Positions 1-8,917 of a DNA stretch of 64,000 nucleotides are shown here, piece by piece (position 1 is the first letter of the stretch; every line of letters starts with the position of its first letter). The notes under the pieces are model-generated. The model did no database searches. It worked only from the letters and a program-made list of their open reading frames with translations, and was not told where the DNA came from. The position numbers and the translations under genes are program-made. This stretch comes from Persephonella sp. KM09-Lau-8 (lineage in GTDB: Bacteria > Aquificota > Aquificia > Aquificales > Hydrogenothermaceae), in contig NZ_JNLL01000001.1 of assembly GCF_000703085.1 (NCBI RefSeq), positions 620,001 through 684,000 of the forward strand, in the 5' to 3' direction.

Positions 1-180
1 TGTATAAACTTTACCTTCAAGAGTTATTTCTTTTACAAATAAACCTTTTAATTCAAACTCACATTCTTTTCCTATTAAATTATCTGTAATTCCTTTTATT
101 CCTAAAATAGGGTAAGATTTCGAACTACCTATTTCTTTTATAACTAATTTACCTTTTTCTTTTACAATCTTACCTTTCAT
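1..180 (-). CDS. Hypothetical protein at the end of the type III CRISPR operon (partial, cut by window edge)
   Basis: The ATG is at 178-180, three bases after the csx19 stop, in the same operon and strand. The 60 visible residues are Lys/Glu-rich and beta-prone (starts MKGKIVKEKGKLVIKEIG) and run off the left edge. I do not recognise the family. Its place directly after Csx19 suggests another CRISPR effector-complex or accessory subunit, for example a further Cas7-like protein or a small subunit, since neither Cas11 nor Cas6 is seen in the window. That is inference from position only. Confidence 0.6.
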   Translation of the reverse strand, partial: MKGKIVKEKGKLVIKEIGSSKSYPILGIKGITDNLIGKECEFELKGLFVKEITLEGKVYT

Positions 181-183
181 AAT

Positions 184-729
184 TTAAACCTCTTTTAAGA
201 AAAATTTCACAAATCTATTATCTTCAAAGCCTACTTGCCCCAATGGATTGTATGTTATGTAATTTCTTGTTTTTATGAATAATCTTTTATTTAAAGATAC
301 ATCTTCGTTTAAAATTTTTTTTGGTAAAATAAAAATGGAACCTCTATCTTCCTTTATTTTTTTCCAGTTTTCGTCAATGCTTATTGTTTCAGTTCCTAAT
401 ATAAGCTGATTTGTATCTATATATTCTATTTTTCCATTGTCGGATGGAATATCCTTTCTATAACGATAAAAATACTTATTCTTCTTTCTCCATATATGTA
501 ATTCTTCATCTTCGTTAAAAGCTCTAATTCTAAAAGTAAAGTCATAGTCCGGTTTTTCAAAGAAAAAAAGGTTCCTTTGCTCTATATACCCAAATAAAAT
601 TTGATAATCAAGCCACAAAACTACAGTTCCGTTATTAATAAGTTCTGTTATAAATTCAGGCGAAATTTTTTCTATTTGTCCTATATATGTTTCGGAATCT
701 ATATTTTTTTGGATTATGTATTCTTTCAT
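184..729 (-). CDS. csx19: Csx19-like type III-D CRISPR protein
   Basis: This 181-aa protein has the layout I associate with the Csx19 family (TIGR03984), a marker of type III-D loci. It has an early LWLDYQILFG segment, a central HIWRKKNKYFYRYR stretch, then DTNQLILGT and RGSIFILP, and ends with TRNYITYNPLGQVGF followed by NRFVKF. The molecular role of Csx19 is poorly known; it is taken as an accessory of the Csx10-containing effector complex. Its start overlaps the stop of the double-Cas7 gene by 4 nt, implying translational coupling. Family recognition is from motif memory, not a search. Confidence 0.75.
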   Translation of the reverse strand: MKEYIIQKNIDSETYIGQIEKISPEFITELINNGTVVLWLDYQILFGYIEQRNLFFFEKPDYDFTFRIRAFNEDEELHIWRKKNKYFYRYRKDIPSDNGKIEYIDTNQLILGTETISIDENWKKIKEDRGSIFILPKKILNEDVSLNKRLFIKTRNYITYNPLGQVGFEDNRFVKFFLKEV

Positions 730-2114
730 CTCCTTCCTCTTACACTCTTTATAAACTCGGATACAAAATTTTCCAATTCCTGCTTTATGTTCTCTTTATT
801 TCCTTTTATATCTAATTTCCCATTCTTATTTTCCAAAATTGCTTTTATCTTTTCCTCTCCTTTTTCATAAACTATTTTGGCAAATATTCCTTCAAATGTT
901 CCTCTACCAATATTTTTCTCTCCACCTATAGTAAGGTGTCCTGTCCATAAATCTTTCAATAAAAGTAAGAGTAAGCCGATATCTTCATCTTTGGCTTCTT
1001 CTATTTTTATTTTTACAAAAACTTTGTTGTTTTCTTTTGCCCATAGTGCAAAACTATCAAATAAAGCTGAATGAATTACTCCACCGGTAAATCTATCTAT
1101 TCTTATTCTGTTTTGTAATTTTTTTAAATACTCCTCTACTGTTGTTTCTTTTACATACATCCTGCTTTTTATTTTTTCTTTTGTATTTTCATCTGTGTAG
1201 CCCATCAAGTCTTTTACATATTCTTCTCCATTTCCACCTAAGGTATTTACAATTTTTACAGCCTTATTTCTTATAGCTCCTTTCACCGATGTTCCTGCTA
1301 ATACAGGTTTACCGTCACTTTCTATATGTGTTTTATCAGGAGCTTCAGGATTTGGAGAATAAGAACCTATGATTAAAGAATTTTTAATTTTTAGCTCTGC
1401 AGTTAGATAAAACGTATTTTTGTTTTTCTTTTCTAATGTATTTTCAGAAATTTTAGTTTTAGGATTTGTGTAAATTCCAGTTAAATAATTGATTGCATCT
1501 TCTTCATTACTAAAATCAAACTCATAAATTTCTATATTATTAAGTTTGATTTCACCAAATCCACGTGTAGTTATAGCTCCTACTTTTAGTTTTTCATTTT
1601 TTAGAATGTTTATTATAGTTTGAAGAATTTTATAAAGTTCTTCTTTCTTTTCATTGAATTCTTGTCTTAAAGTGAGTTCCCCTTGAAAACTAAATTCTAC
1701 TTGAGGTTCTAAAATTTCATAATTATATTTAGCTTTTTCTTCTGTAATTCCTATTTTGTTATTTATCTTAATTCCGTTTCTTATGTTTATTTTTCTTTTA
1801 ACTAAATCTTCATTTATAGGTGTTAAATCATTTAAAATAAAATGACTTTGATAGGTTTCTTTATTTTCATCAATTATATTGCTTCCCCAGAAATATTCAA
1901 AAGAATTACCATCTAAAACTTTATAATTATTTTTAATATAATGTCTCAATGCGCCGGCAAATGAGCTTGCTGGTATATAAGGAACCCCATTTTTATCTTT
2001 TATGATCTCTATATCTATTAAGTCTCCTTTTCCCTGCCCAATAATCAAAGGAGATGTATTTATTATTTTCCCTTTTAGGATTATCTTTCCCACTAACTTA
2101 TCTTTATTATTCAT
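726..2114 (-). CDS. Double Cas7 (Csm3-like) RAMP protein of a type III-D complex
   Basis: The 462-aa protein carries two RAMP domains. Domain 1 (about 1-195) has the Cas7 thumb region with D31 and D34, then PYIPASSFAGALRH, and ends in the Gly-rich TTRGFGEIKL. Domain 2 (about 236-415) has GSYSPNPEAPDK (D260), PVLAGTSVKGAIRN, and a terminal Gly-rich loop IGGEKNIGRGTFEG. Cas7 subunits form the crRNA backbone of type III complexes, and their conserved Asp residues cut bound target RNA every 6 nt. Two fused copies would fill two backbone positions. D31/D34 and D260 are candidate cutters. It overlaps the upstream csx10 stop by 8 nt. Confidence 0.85.
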   Translation of the reverse strand: MNNKDKLVGKIILKGKIINTSPLIIGQGKGDLIDIEIIKDKNGVPYIPASSFAGALRHYIKNNYKVLDGNSFEYFWGSNIIDENKETYQSHFILNDLTPINEDLVKRKINIRNGIKINNKIGITEEKAKYNYEILEPQVEFSFQGELTLRQEFNEKKEELYKILQTIINILKNEKLKVGAITTRGFGEIKLNNIEIYEFDFSNEEDAINYLTGIYTNPKTKISENTLEKKNKNTFYLTAELKIKNSLIIGSYSPNPEAPDKTHIESDGKPVLAGTSVKGAIRNKAVKIVNTLGGNGEEYVKDLMGYTDENTKEKIKSRMYVKETTVEEYLKKLQNRIRIDRFTGGVIHSALFDSFALWAKENNKVFVKIKIEEAKDEDIGLLLLLLKDLWTGHLTIGGEKNIGRGTFEGIFAKIVYEKGEEKIKAILENKNGKLDIKGNKENIKQELENFVSEFIKSVRGRR

Positions 2115-4305
2115 TCTTATGTCCTCTACGGAGTTTTAAAATAGTTTTGAAAAATGTAATCCAATAGTTTTTGTAAAGTTCGTTTTTTATATATTCGGTT
2201 AATACTTTATCTATCTCTTCTTTTAATAAATCTTCTTTTAATTTATTTTTAGTTTCTTGTAATATGTCGTTTATAGGTTTTTCGTAATTGATAAATTCAA
2301 TTTTTCCGTCGGGTTTCTTTTCAAAGGTGTCCGTTTTATCGAGCTTATCTTTTGCTAAGTTTTTTAACTTATTTAAGTTTTCCAATAGTTCTGTTTTGTC
2401 TTTAGAAACTTTTAGCAAATCAATTAATTTATTAATTAGACTATTAGACAGACTCTTGAATTTATTTTCTTTTTCTCGCGCATCTTGAATTGCTTTTGTT
2501 TCAATTTCAAACTTTAAGTAAGACAAAATCATATTTTTGAAAAGCTGATGTGGAATTGTCTCTAATTTTGGTATCTCTTCTTTTTCAAATTCTTCAAGCT
2601 CAAATTGTTCTTTATCAGGAAACCAATTTATTTTGATTTGCCCGTATCCTAAATTTGTAAATTCTCCTAAACCTTCTTTTTCTAACTCTTTTAATTTTTC
2701 ATAATCTATTTTTCCTACTATTATAAACGTTGAGCCTTCTGAATATGCTGAAAATGAAGAGGTTTTGGAAGACCAGGTATTTACATAATTCTCAACGCTT
2801 GTAGTTCTTGCAAAAATATCTTCTATTTCAAAACTATTTCCCAATGCCTCTTTTAAATATTTTTTTAAAGTTTTTTCGTTTAAATCTGGATATCCATTTT
2901 CATTTAGTAAAATAATAGGAGAAATGGCAGTTATACTTACTTTTTCTGATTTTGGAGTATTTATATCTATGTCAGATATATTTCCAAATTCTACTAAAAC
3001 TGTTCCGTATTGTGCTAATTTTGACCTTCCCATTTTTCCTAAAAATTCATTACCTAATATCTCTTTTAATTTTTGGAGTACAGCTTCATTACCTGAAATA
3101 TATCCTTTAAATGTTTGATTTTCTTCTATTGCTTCATAATAAAAAATTCCTGCGTCTGTGCTTCTACCTGCTGTTCTGTCTTTATATCTTGAACTGTGGA
3201 AAAACTGTTTTCTCTTTACAGGTTTTATAAATAGATTTTCATTTTCAAATTGAACAAATGCAGAAAAAGGTTTAATTTTTACATCTGATTTTTCAATTAT
3301 TTCTGGAATTTTTGCAACATTATAGGTTTTAGGATTTTCTTTATTCTCTTTTTGAATTGCATAACTATTTGGATAAAATTCTTTTTCATCTGCAGTAGGA
3401 TAAGCATTTTTAAATTTTGTTGCTTCTGATAAAAATAAAGATTTAAAGAAATTATTTTTGTGAGGCTCTTTCAGATTTAATTTTTCTATTATAATATTCG
3501 CTAACATTCCTCTTATGCTACTTCCTGTTATATAACCTTGCGTATTTACCGTATTTTGTTCGCCAATAGCTTTTGAAATTATAACTGGTGATAAGGTAGT
3601 TATTTTAAATTCTATCTTTTTAACAGAGGATTTTTCGTTATTTAAGTTCACGTCTGCATAATTTTTCCTATTTTTTTCTACCTCCTTATTTTCCTTTAGA
3701 ATTTTAATTGCTTCTTTCAAATCTGTTTCTAATTCAGGTAAAACTACTTCTATTTGTCCGAAACCTCTATTTCTTCTCAATCCTATTCTTTTCAAATTTT
3801 GTGCTGCGAGAAGTAGCAGTGCTTCCTCTTTTTTAGTAAGTTCTTTAGCTTTTATTTCTCCTTCAAAGGTCATATTTTTATCTAAAACTCTATATATTCT
3901 TAACGAACCTTCTTTTGCTACGCCTTTCTCATCTATAGATGTTTGTTGAATAATAGAGGTAAAAACCTCTAACACATGGGATTTATCAAAAATTTCTTCA
4001 GAAGAGAGAACATATTTTAAGAATGTTGAGAAATCTTTATAATTTTCAATTTTTAAATTTTCAAAATCAAGTTTTGCTTCTTTATCTCTATCTGGAGAAC
4101 CAAACAAAGAAAAAAAAGTTTTCCTATCTTCAATATTTAAGATTTCTAAAACTTCCAACGCACTTTCTTTTAAAAGCCCTTTTAATCTTTTGGCAGGAAT
4201 ATAAGGGAGGTTTTCATTATCAAAAATAATGTCATTATCAATGAGACCCGATGGCTCACCTGATGATATTAATGTCGGAGATAAGGTTTTAATTTTTATT
4301 TTCAT
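2107..4305 (-). CDS. csx10: Cas7-Csx10 fusion RAMP protein (type III-D)
   Basis: A long 732-aa multi-RAMP protein. Residues 1-190 are Cas7/Csm3-like: DNDIIFDNENLPYIPAKRLKG near the start and a Gly-rich loop GLRRNRGFGQIEV at 175-187. Residues 230-440 look like Csx10: GYITGSSIRGMLAN at 257-270, FKNAYP near 298-303, the FFHSSRYKDRTAGR segment around 368-381, and GKMGRSKLAQYG at 423-434. A third RAMP-like unit (455-562) ends in NLGYGQIKINW, followed by a Lys/Glu-rich helical tail. Csx10 is the Cas5-related subunit of type III-D complexes that should cap the crRNA 5' end. Fusion to Cas7 fixes part of the subunit order. It starts 3 nt after cas10. Confidence 0.8.
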   Translation of the reverse strand: MKIKIKTLSPTLISSGEPSGLIDNDIIFDNENLPYIPAKRLKGLLKESALEVLEILNIEDRKTFFSLFGSPDRDKEAKLDFENLKIENYKDFSTFLKYVLSSEEIFDKSHVLEVFTSIIQQTSIDEKGVAKEGSLRIYRVLDKNMTFEGEIKAKELTKKEEALLLLAAQNLKRIGLRRNRGFGQIEVVLPELETDLKEAIKILKENKEVEKNRKNYADVNLNNEKSSVKKIEFKITTLSPVIISKAIGEQNTVNTQGYITGSSIRGMLANIIIEKLNLKEPHKNNFFKSLFLSEATKFKNAYPTADEKEFYPNSYAIQKENKENPKTYNVAKIPEIIEKSDVKIKPFSAFVQFENENLFIKPVKRKQFFHSSRYKDRTAGRSTDAGIFYYEAIEENQTFKGYISGNEAVLQKLKEILGNEFLGKMGRSKLAQYGTVLVEFGNISDIDINTPKSEKVSITAISPIILLNENGYPDLNEKTLKKYLKEALGNSFEIEDIFARTTSVENYVNTWSSKTSSFSAYSEGSTFIIVGKIDYEKLKELEKEGLGEFTNLGYGQIKINWFPDKEQFELEEFEKEEIPKLETIPHQLFKNMILSYLKFEIETKAIQDAREKENKFKSLSNSLINKLIDLLKVSKDKTELLENLNKLKNLAKDKLDKTDTFEKKPDGKIEFINYEKPINDILQETKNKLKEDLLKEEIDKVLTEYIKNELYKNYWITFFKTILKLRRGHKNE

Positions 4306-4308
4306 TTT

Positions 4309-5745
4309 CTAAACCTCTTCTAATTCAAATGGATAGAATTCCATTAGTTCCAAAGCTTCTATAAAATTACTTTCTTTTAAATCCTCTGGTAAATTTTTAC
4401 CTGTTAAAGCCTCTATTTCATCTTTAAATGTTTTAATTCTTTCTTCGCTACTGTAGAAGTACATCTCTCTTAATTTCATTAGTTTTGTTCTTGGGAATTG
4501 AGAAAGTTGTTGTGCTAACTCTTTTAATACACTGAAACTATCCTTTCTATGGTCGTTAAGACAATAGCCATTCATAAAAAGATTCTTCCCATATCTGGTT
4601 TTGAAGTTTGTGTTTCTTATTTCTTCTATACTCCCGGTATATCCTGAAGATGAAACAAAAAAGTCCAAATAAGAACCTTCTTTTTCTTTAAACTTCTTTT
4701 TTGCATTTGAGGTTAGTTCCTCTGCCCACAAATATGATCTATAAAAAGGATATTTTGTTTTTACAATAGATATCCCTCCACAAGCTGTAACATTCTTTCC
4801 ATCTGGTAAGATTCCTTTTTCAAATTCCTTGATAAAAATCTCTGTAAGCCATATTCCTAATTTGCCGTGAGAAACAAATGTTATATCGTCTCCACCAATT
4901 ATGATTGGTCTGAAAGGTAAAACAGTTTTTCCGTTTTCTTTCTTTAACTCAAAACCATTTTCTTTTGTAAAATACTCCTTTTTGTTTTCTATTTTTTCTA
5001 TTAAAGTATCAAGCATTTTTTGGAAGGCATTTCTGGTTATTTGGGAAAGTTTTTCTGAAAATTCTTTCATATCTTTTAAGGATTTTATCTTTTGTATTCT
5101 TTTTCCTATTGAGTTTCCATCTATATGAACTACAGCTATATAGCTTTTTTCTGATTTTTGCCCTAATTTATTTATTTCTAATGTAAAGGTGTAATTTGGG
5201 TATTTTTTCAAGAATTCATTCAGTTCTTTTATATCTTTGGAAGCTTCTATTTTGGATTTTGATACCATTGATACAAAGTGATTTTCGTGTTTGATTTCCG
5301 CTGAGTAACCAGATAAAGGACATTCTGCTGTGATACCATGTTTTTGAATAACTACTTCAGGGAAGTATATATTCTTATTTTTTTGTAATTGTTTATGTAA
5401 GTTTTTTATAGATTCCTGATAATAAGGCTCATCAACTCTGAAATTCTCTTCAATAGCAAAAGCTGTTTTTAAAGATGGATATTTTTTCAGTAAGTTTTTA
5501 GTATAACTTTTTATAAAACTTATAGCCTCATCTCTTGTGTTAAATAGTATTAAAGCATTTCCTCCACCTTCATATCCCAATTTTGCATCAAAATTTTTTA
5601 AAATCTCATTTAACTCCTCTTTAAAAATTCTTTTAACAATATTTGATGCACCTACATTTTCTTTTAACTTATTACTTGAAAATATATATTGCTGAATGGA
5701 TATTGTATCTATAAGAACAGCTACATTTTTTTCAAAATTTTCCAT
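4309..5745 (-). CDS. cas10: Cas10-like cyclic oligoadenylate synthase, short form without HD domain
   Basis: The large-subunit signature is clear: a second palm domain with HIDGNSIGKR at 207-216 and IIIGGDDITF at 281-290, so the GGDD cyclase motif (284-287) is intact. A first palm-like unit (about 1-110) has a degenerate YEGGGNALILF. There is no N-terminal HD nuclease and, at 478 aa, it is much shorter than Csm1 or Cmr2. Between the palms only one Cys (C142) remains where Cas10 often has a four-Cys zinc site. By family knowledge it should make cyclic oligoadenylates when target RNA is bound, which suits the SAVED-protease effector gene 16 nt upstream. DNA cutting by this subunit is not expected. 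The SD GGAGGGAG supports the start. Confidence 0.88.
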   Translation of the reverse strand: MENFEKNVAVLIDTISIQQYIFSSNKLKENVGASNIVKRIFKEELNEILKNFDAKLGYEGGGNALILFNTRDEAISFIKSYTKNLLKKYPSLKTAFAIEENFRVDEPYYQESIKNLHKQLQKNKNIYFPEVVIQKHGITAECPLSGYSAEIKHENHFVSMVSKSKIEASKDIKELNEFLKKYPNYTFTLEINKLGQKSEKSYIAVVHIDGNSIGKRIQKIKSLKDMKEFSEKLSQITRNAFQKMLDTLIEKIENKKEYFTKENGFELKKENGKTVLPFRPIIIGGDDITFVSHGKLGIWLTEIFIKEFEKGILPDGKNVTACGGISIVKTKYPFYRSYLWAEELTSNAKKKFKEKEGSYLDFFVSSSGYTGSIEEIRNTNFKTRYGKNLFMNGYCLNDHRKDSFSVLKELAQQLSQFPRTKLMKLREMYFYSSEERIKTFKDEIEALTGKNLPEDLKESNFIEALELMEFYPFELEEV

Positions 5746-5761
5746 AAACTCCCTCCACTAA

Positions 5762-7288
5762 TCAAAATGGACTTGCTATATTCTGAGTTTCAAATACTTT
5801 TTCATATTTTTCCTTCGGCTTTGCATCTTTATTTTTCAAAGAATATACAGGCACATTTATTACATGACCTATTGCCATACCAAGGGCAAAGCCTATAACA
5901 GTAGGAGCACTCATAAATAAATGGAATTTACTAATTTTTTTGTCATCTCTAAGTTTGGTAATTATCGAGTTAATTTCTACAACATATTTTTTCCAATCTT
6001 CATTCACAGGTAATTTTCCTTGGTTATCTTTTAAGCTTATACCTATAACAGGCATATTTTTCCCATTTTCCTTTAGATAGTTTTCAACATCAGAATACAA
6101 AGGATGACTTGCTAAATGAATCGCCAATGCAACTTCCGAATAATTATCACTTTCAGGAATGGTTATATCACAATATTCAGGATTTTTTAATACATTGTGT
6201 TTTATTTCTTTTAAGCTTCTTAAACTTTCTGAATCTTCTAAATTTAAAACAGGATAATAAACTTTATCTTTACCTGGTTGATAATGATACAAGATACAAG
6301 GTTGTCTGGAACCAAATTTAACCCCAAGTCCAAAAGCTAAAGATGTAATTCCTGTGGAGATATGAAAAACTACTGTTTTACCTGCTTTATCTAAAATTTT
6401 TCTTATTTTGGGTTCAAATTCTTTATTTATATAATCAGTCCAAAATTCCTCATTTAACGGTAAAAAGTCTGGATAGTGAAGTGTGATATCTTCAGGACAT
6501 ATATCATAAATATTTTTTAAATTTTCTAAACTTAAATATTTTTCTATTTTATGTATTTCTTCTACTAAATCATTTAAAGCTTTGTTAACATCTTTATTTG
6601 CAAGCTGAATAAAAGGGACTGGTATGTGTTTTCTTCCTATCCAGAAATCAAGTTCTTCAATTTCCCTCACTTCTTTAGGTGATATTAGTTTTTTCCTTTT
6701 TTCTTCAGCAACTTTTCTTTTTTCATCTATAGCTTCAACTTCATAAATATCTCTGTCATTACCTATAACTCCTGTAAAAGCGTATCTATTTAAGGTTTCT
6801 TGAGGATAATTTAACGCTGCATATAGAGCTAACATAAAAGAGTTATGCTTAAAGTTATCGCCAAATATTACAAAGAAATTTTTTTGAGTTATTTTTTTTA
6901 TTGTTTCTACAGCTTTTTTTATGTCTTTATCATTTGTAAGGACAACTGGCTCATCATGTTTTTTTAGTTCAATAACTATCATTTGTGAGAGTTTTGCTTT
7001 GTTCCTATTTGGTGAATACACAGGGAAATATGAAACTTTATAATCTGATTGGAATATCTCAAATACTATATTTTCAGGGAGTTCTAAAACTTTTGAAAGT
7101 AGAGGAATATCAAAAACTTTAGGATATTTTCTTATACTTTTATACAGCTCAAATTTTACTTCATTATCATCACTTTTAAATAACTGATAAAACTCTTCTA
7201 ATTTATTTTCAAATTTTCCATCTTTTATTTGAGATATTAAGAATTTTCTATCTAATTTGTCATTTAAGGCATTTCCTATAGAATTCAT
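5762..7288 (-). CDS. calpL: CalpL-like CRISPR-associated Lon protease with SAVED sensor domain
   Basis: The 508-aa protein has a Lon-like protease region (about 85-260) and a C-terminal SAVED-like region (about 290-500, with FHISTGITSLAFGLG and FHLFMSAPTVIGFALGMAIGH). The likely catalytic Ser is S150 in GDNFKHNSFMLALYAAL, matching the Ser strand-helix of Lon; the Lys is K190 or K192 in EVEAIDEKRKVAEEK, about 40 residues on, as in Lon. The family member CalpL of Sulfurihydrogenibium binds cyclic tetra-adenylate through SAVED, oligomerises and cleaves CalpT. The adjacent CalpT-like and sigma genes and the cyclase-competent Cas10 support the same role. It starts 1 nt after calpT. Identity rests on domain pattern and context. 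Confidence 0.88.
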   Translation of the reverse strand: MNSIGNALNDKLDRKFLISQIKDGKFENKLEEFYQLFKSDDNEVKFELYKSIRKYPKVFDIPLLSKVLELPENIVFEIFQSDYKVSYFPVYSPNRNKAKLSQMIVIELKKHDEPVVLTNDKDIKKAVETIKKITQKNFFVIFGDNFKHNSFMLALYAALNYPQETLNRYAFTGVIGNDRDIYEVEAIDEKRKVAEEKRKKLISPKEVREIEELDFWIGRKHIPVPFIQLANKDVNKALNDLVEEIHKIEKYLSLENLKNIYDICPEDITLHYPDFLPLNEEFWTDYINKEFEPKIRKILDKAGKTVVFHISTGITSLAFGLGVKFGSRQPCILYHYQPGKDKVYYPVLNLEDSESLRSLKEIKHNVLKNPEYCDITIPESDNYSEVALAIHLASHPLYSDVENYLKENGKNMPVIGISLKDNQGKLPVNEDWKKYVVEINSIITKLRDDKKISKFHLFMSAPTVIGFALGMAIGHVINVPVYSLKNKDAKPKEKYEKVFETQNIASPF

Positions 7289-7289
7289 T

Positions 7290-8201
7290 TTAAACCTCTA
7301 TTTTTAAATTATCAGCTATGAATTCTATGCTTACATTTTGTAAATTCTGAGGAATTTTTATTTTAAATACCTCTGGAATGGTTCCCTCTATAGTTTTGCC
7401 AAAAATGTGAATTTTCCCTTTTTTTCCTATTAAGTCTTTATTTGTTATTTTTACAGTTAGTTCATTACCTTCTTTCATCATCTTAAAATCTTTCCTTTCT
7501 GCAAATAGTTCTCCTTCTGCAGCATAGGCAAGATTCGGAATCTCTATACTATCTTTTTGCTCTTCTAAGCTTTTATAAAGTAACTCCTCTAGAAAATCAA
7601 TTTCCGCTTTTTCTTCCAAATCATCAAAATATCCAAATATCCTTGCTTTGTATTCTTTTACGTCTTCTACTTCGTCTTCTTTAAATCTGTTTTGTATAAA
7701 ATTGCCATCTTCCAGTATGGCAAGTCCTCTTTTTTCAGGAGGAATTTCTATGCCTTCGTCTAAAATTTTTAGCAATAAATCTATGTCTTCATCAGTTAAC
7801 TTTCCTATATATACTGCCTTTTCAATTTCCTCCAATGGTATATAAAACTCGTTCCAGGTCTCTACCATATACGGAAGCTCATTAAGCTCAAATATAAAAT
7901 CTTCCTCAGTAGCAAAATCCACAAAATCAGATACTTTATAAACGGAATAAAGATTTTGGCTGCTGCCTTCAAGCTTCCCATTTATCATGAAAAATATAGG
8001 TATTCCTCTTTCGGAAATTAGATAGTATATTTCTCCAAACTCAAGGTCTGGTTTAGGTTGTGTGCTTTCTTGGAGTGTTTGCTGTAGTTCCATAAATTTA
8101 TTTTTTAGTTTATTCCTATCTATTTCTATATCTTTGAGTTCAGGGATAGGATTTTCCTTTTGCTCTTTGTAAAGTCTATATAAATCTTCCAGATATCTCA
8201 T
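7290..8201 (-). CDS. calpT: CalpT-like substrate of the CRISPR Lon protease (MazF-related, sigma-holding)
   Basis: The 303-aa acidic protein sits between the sigma gene and the Lon-SAVED gene, the position of CalpT in the known system. Residues 50-125 form a MazF-like beta unit (LEFGEIYYLISERGIPIFFM, then VETWNEFYI). Residues 126-220 are helical and very acidic. A linker IPNLAYAAEGELFA (221-234) precedes a separate beta domain (235-303). Published CalpT is cut in a loop to a large N-terminal and an about 10-kDa C-terminal piece. Cleavage near A227-A228 here would give similar pieces, but the site is my inference. SD GAGGTAAG lies 6-7 nt before the ATG. Confidence 0.7.
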   Translation of the reverse strand: MRYLEDLYRLYKEQKENPIPELKDIEIDRNKLKNKFMELQQTLQESTQPKPDLEFGEIYYLISERGIPIFFMINGKLEGSSQNLYSVYKVSDFVDFATEEDFIFELNELPYMVETWNEFYIPLEEIEKAVYIGKLTDEDIDLLLKILDEGIEIPPEKRGLAILEDGNFIQNRFKEDEVEDVKEYKARIFGYFDDLEEKAEIDFLEELLYKSLEEQKDSIEIPNLAYAAEGELFAERKDFKMMKEGNELTVKITNKDLIGKKGKIHIFGKTIEGTIPEVFKIKIPQNLQNVSIEFIADNLKIEV

Positions 8202-8236
8202 TTTTGTCTTACCTCAGATTTTCTTGTTTCTACCAA

Positions 8237-8917
8237 TTAACGAAACTTATCACATATTTCTGACATCAAGTATTCCTGGACAAAATAAGTAAATCCTTCT
8301 AATGAAAAACCTTTTTCTTTAACAAATTTAGTTAAAGAACTTTTTAATCTACTTTTTCTTTTGTATGCCGCATCATCAGAAATATCTTCACCAAAAAAGT
8401 TTTTATCATTGAAAAACATATAACAAAGTGTTCTTTGTTCTGTTTCTGAGAATTCTTTTTTTATGGTTTCTGCTATTTCTTTTGCTTCTACAATTACTAC
8501 AAGACTTACATCTTTATTTAGAGTAAGTATTTCAAACTCTTTTCCTTCTTCATTTTCTTTAATTAGTTGTGTATCTCGTGGCTTTTTTTCTTCTGTGTAA
8601 TATTTTTTAAGAATTTCCCTTTGGTTTGTTCTTAAAAAGTTATGTATTGCTTGGTATATGTATGAAACTATGTTAGTGCTCTTGTCTTTTATTTTTTCTT
8701 TTAAGGTGGGATTAAGAGAAAAATTTTGTTTAAACAATACTTTGGTTAAAAAATCATTAAAAAGGTCTTCTGGTTCTGTGTGCTTTTTTAGTAATTCATA
8801 CTTACCAAACTCTTTTACAAAAATTTTAAATAGTATTTCGTAGCCTGTAATATTATCTGGATTATGAGGATTTAGTAAAAAATCAATAATATAAGAAAAA
8901 CTATCTTTATTGTTCAT
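8237..8917 (-). CDS. calpS: CalpS-like ECF-type sigma factor
   Basis: A 226-aa protein with an ECF sigma layout. A region-2-like helical part (about 40-100) includes EPEDLFNDFLTKVLF, comparable to the DAEDLVQEVF helix of ECF factors. A region-4-like part (about 150-205) has FSETEQRTLCYMFF, then AYKRKSRLKSSLTKFVKE as a possible recognition helix. In the characterised system CalpS is held inactive by CalpT and freed when CalpL cuts CalpT, turning RNA detection into a transcription response. The first 11 nt overlap the end of the MazF-like gene and the next gene begins 35 nt downstream. Which promoters it reads is not visible here. Confidence 0.75.
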   Translation of the reverse strand: MNNKDSFSYIIDFLLNPHNPDNITGYEILFKIFVKEFGKYELLKKHTEPEDLFNDFLTKVLFKQNFSLNPTLKEKIKDKSTNIVSYIYQAIHNFLRTNQREILKKYYTEEKKPRDTQLIKENEEGKEFEILTLNKDVSLVVIVEAKEIAETIKKEFSETEQRTLCYMFFNDKNFFGEDISDDAAYKRKSRLKSSLTKFVKEKGFSLEGFTYFVQEYLMSEICDKFR

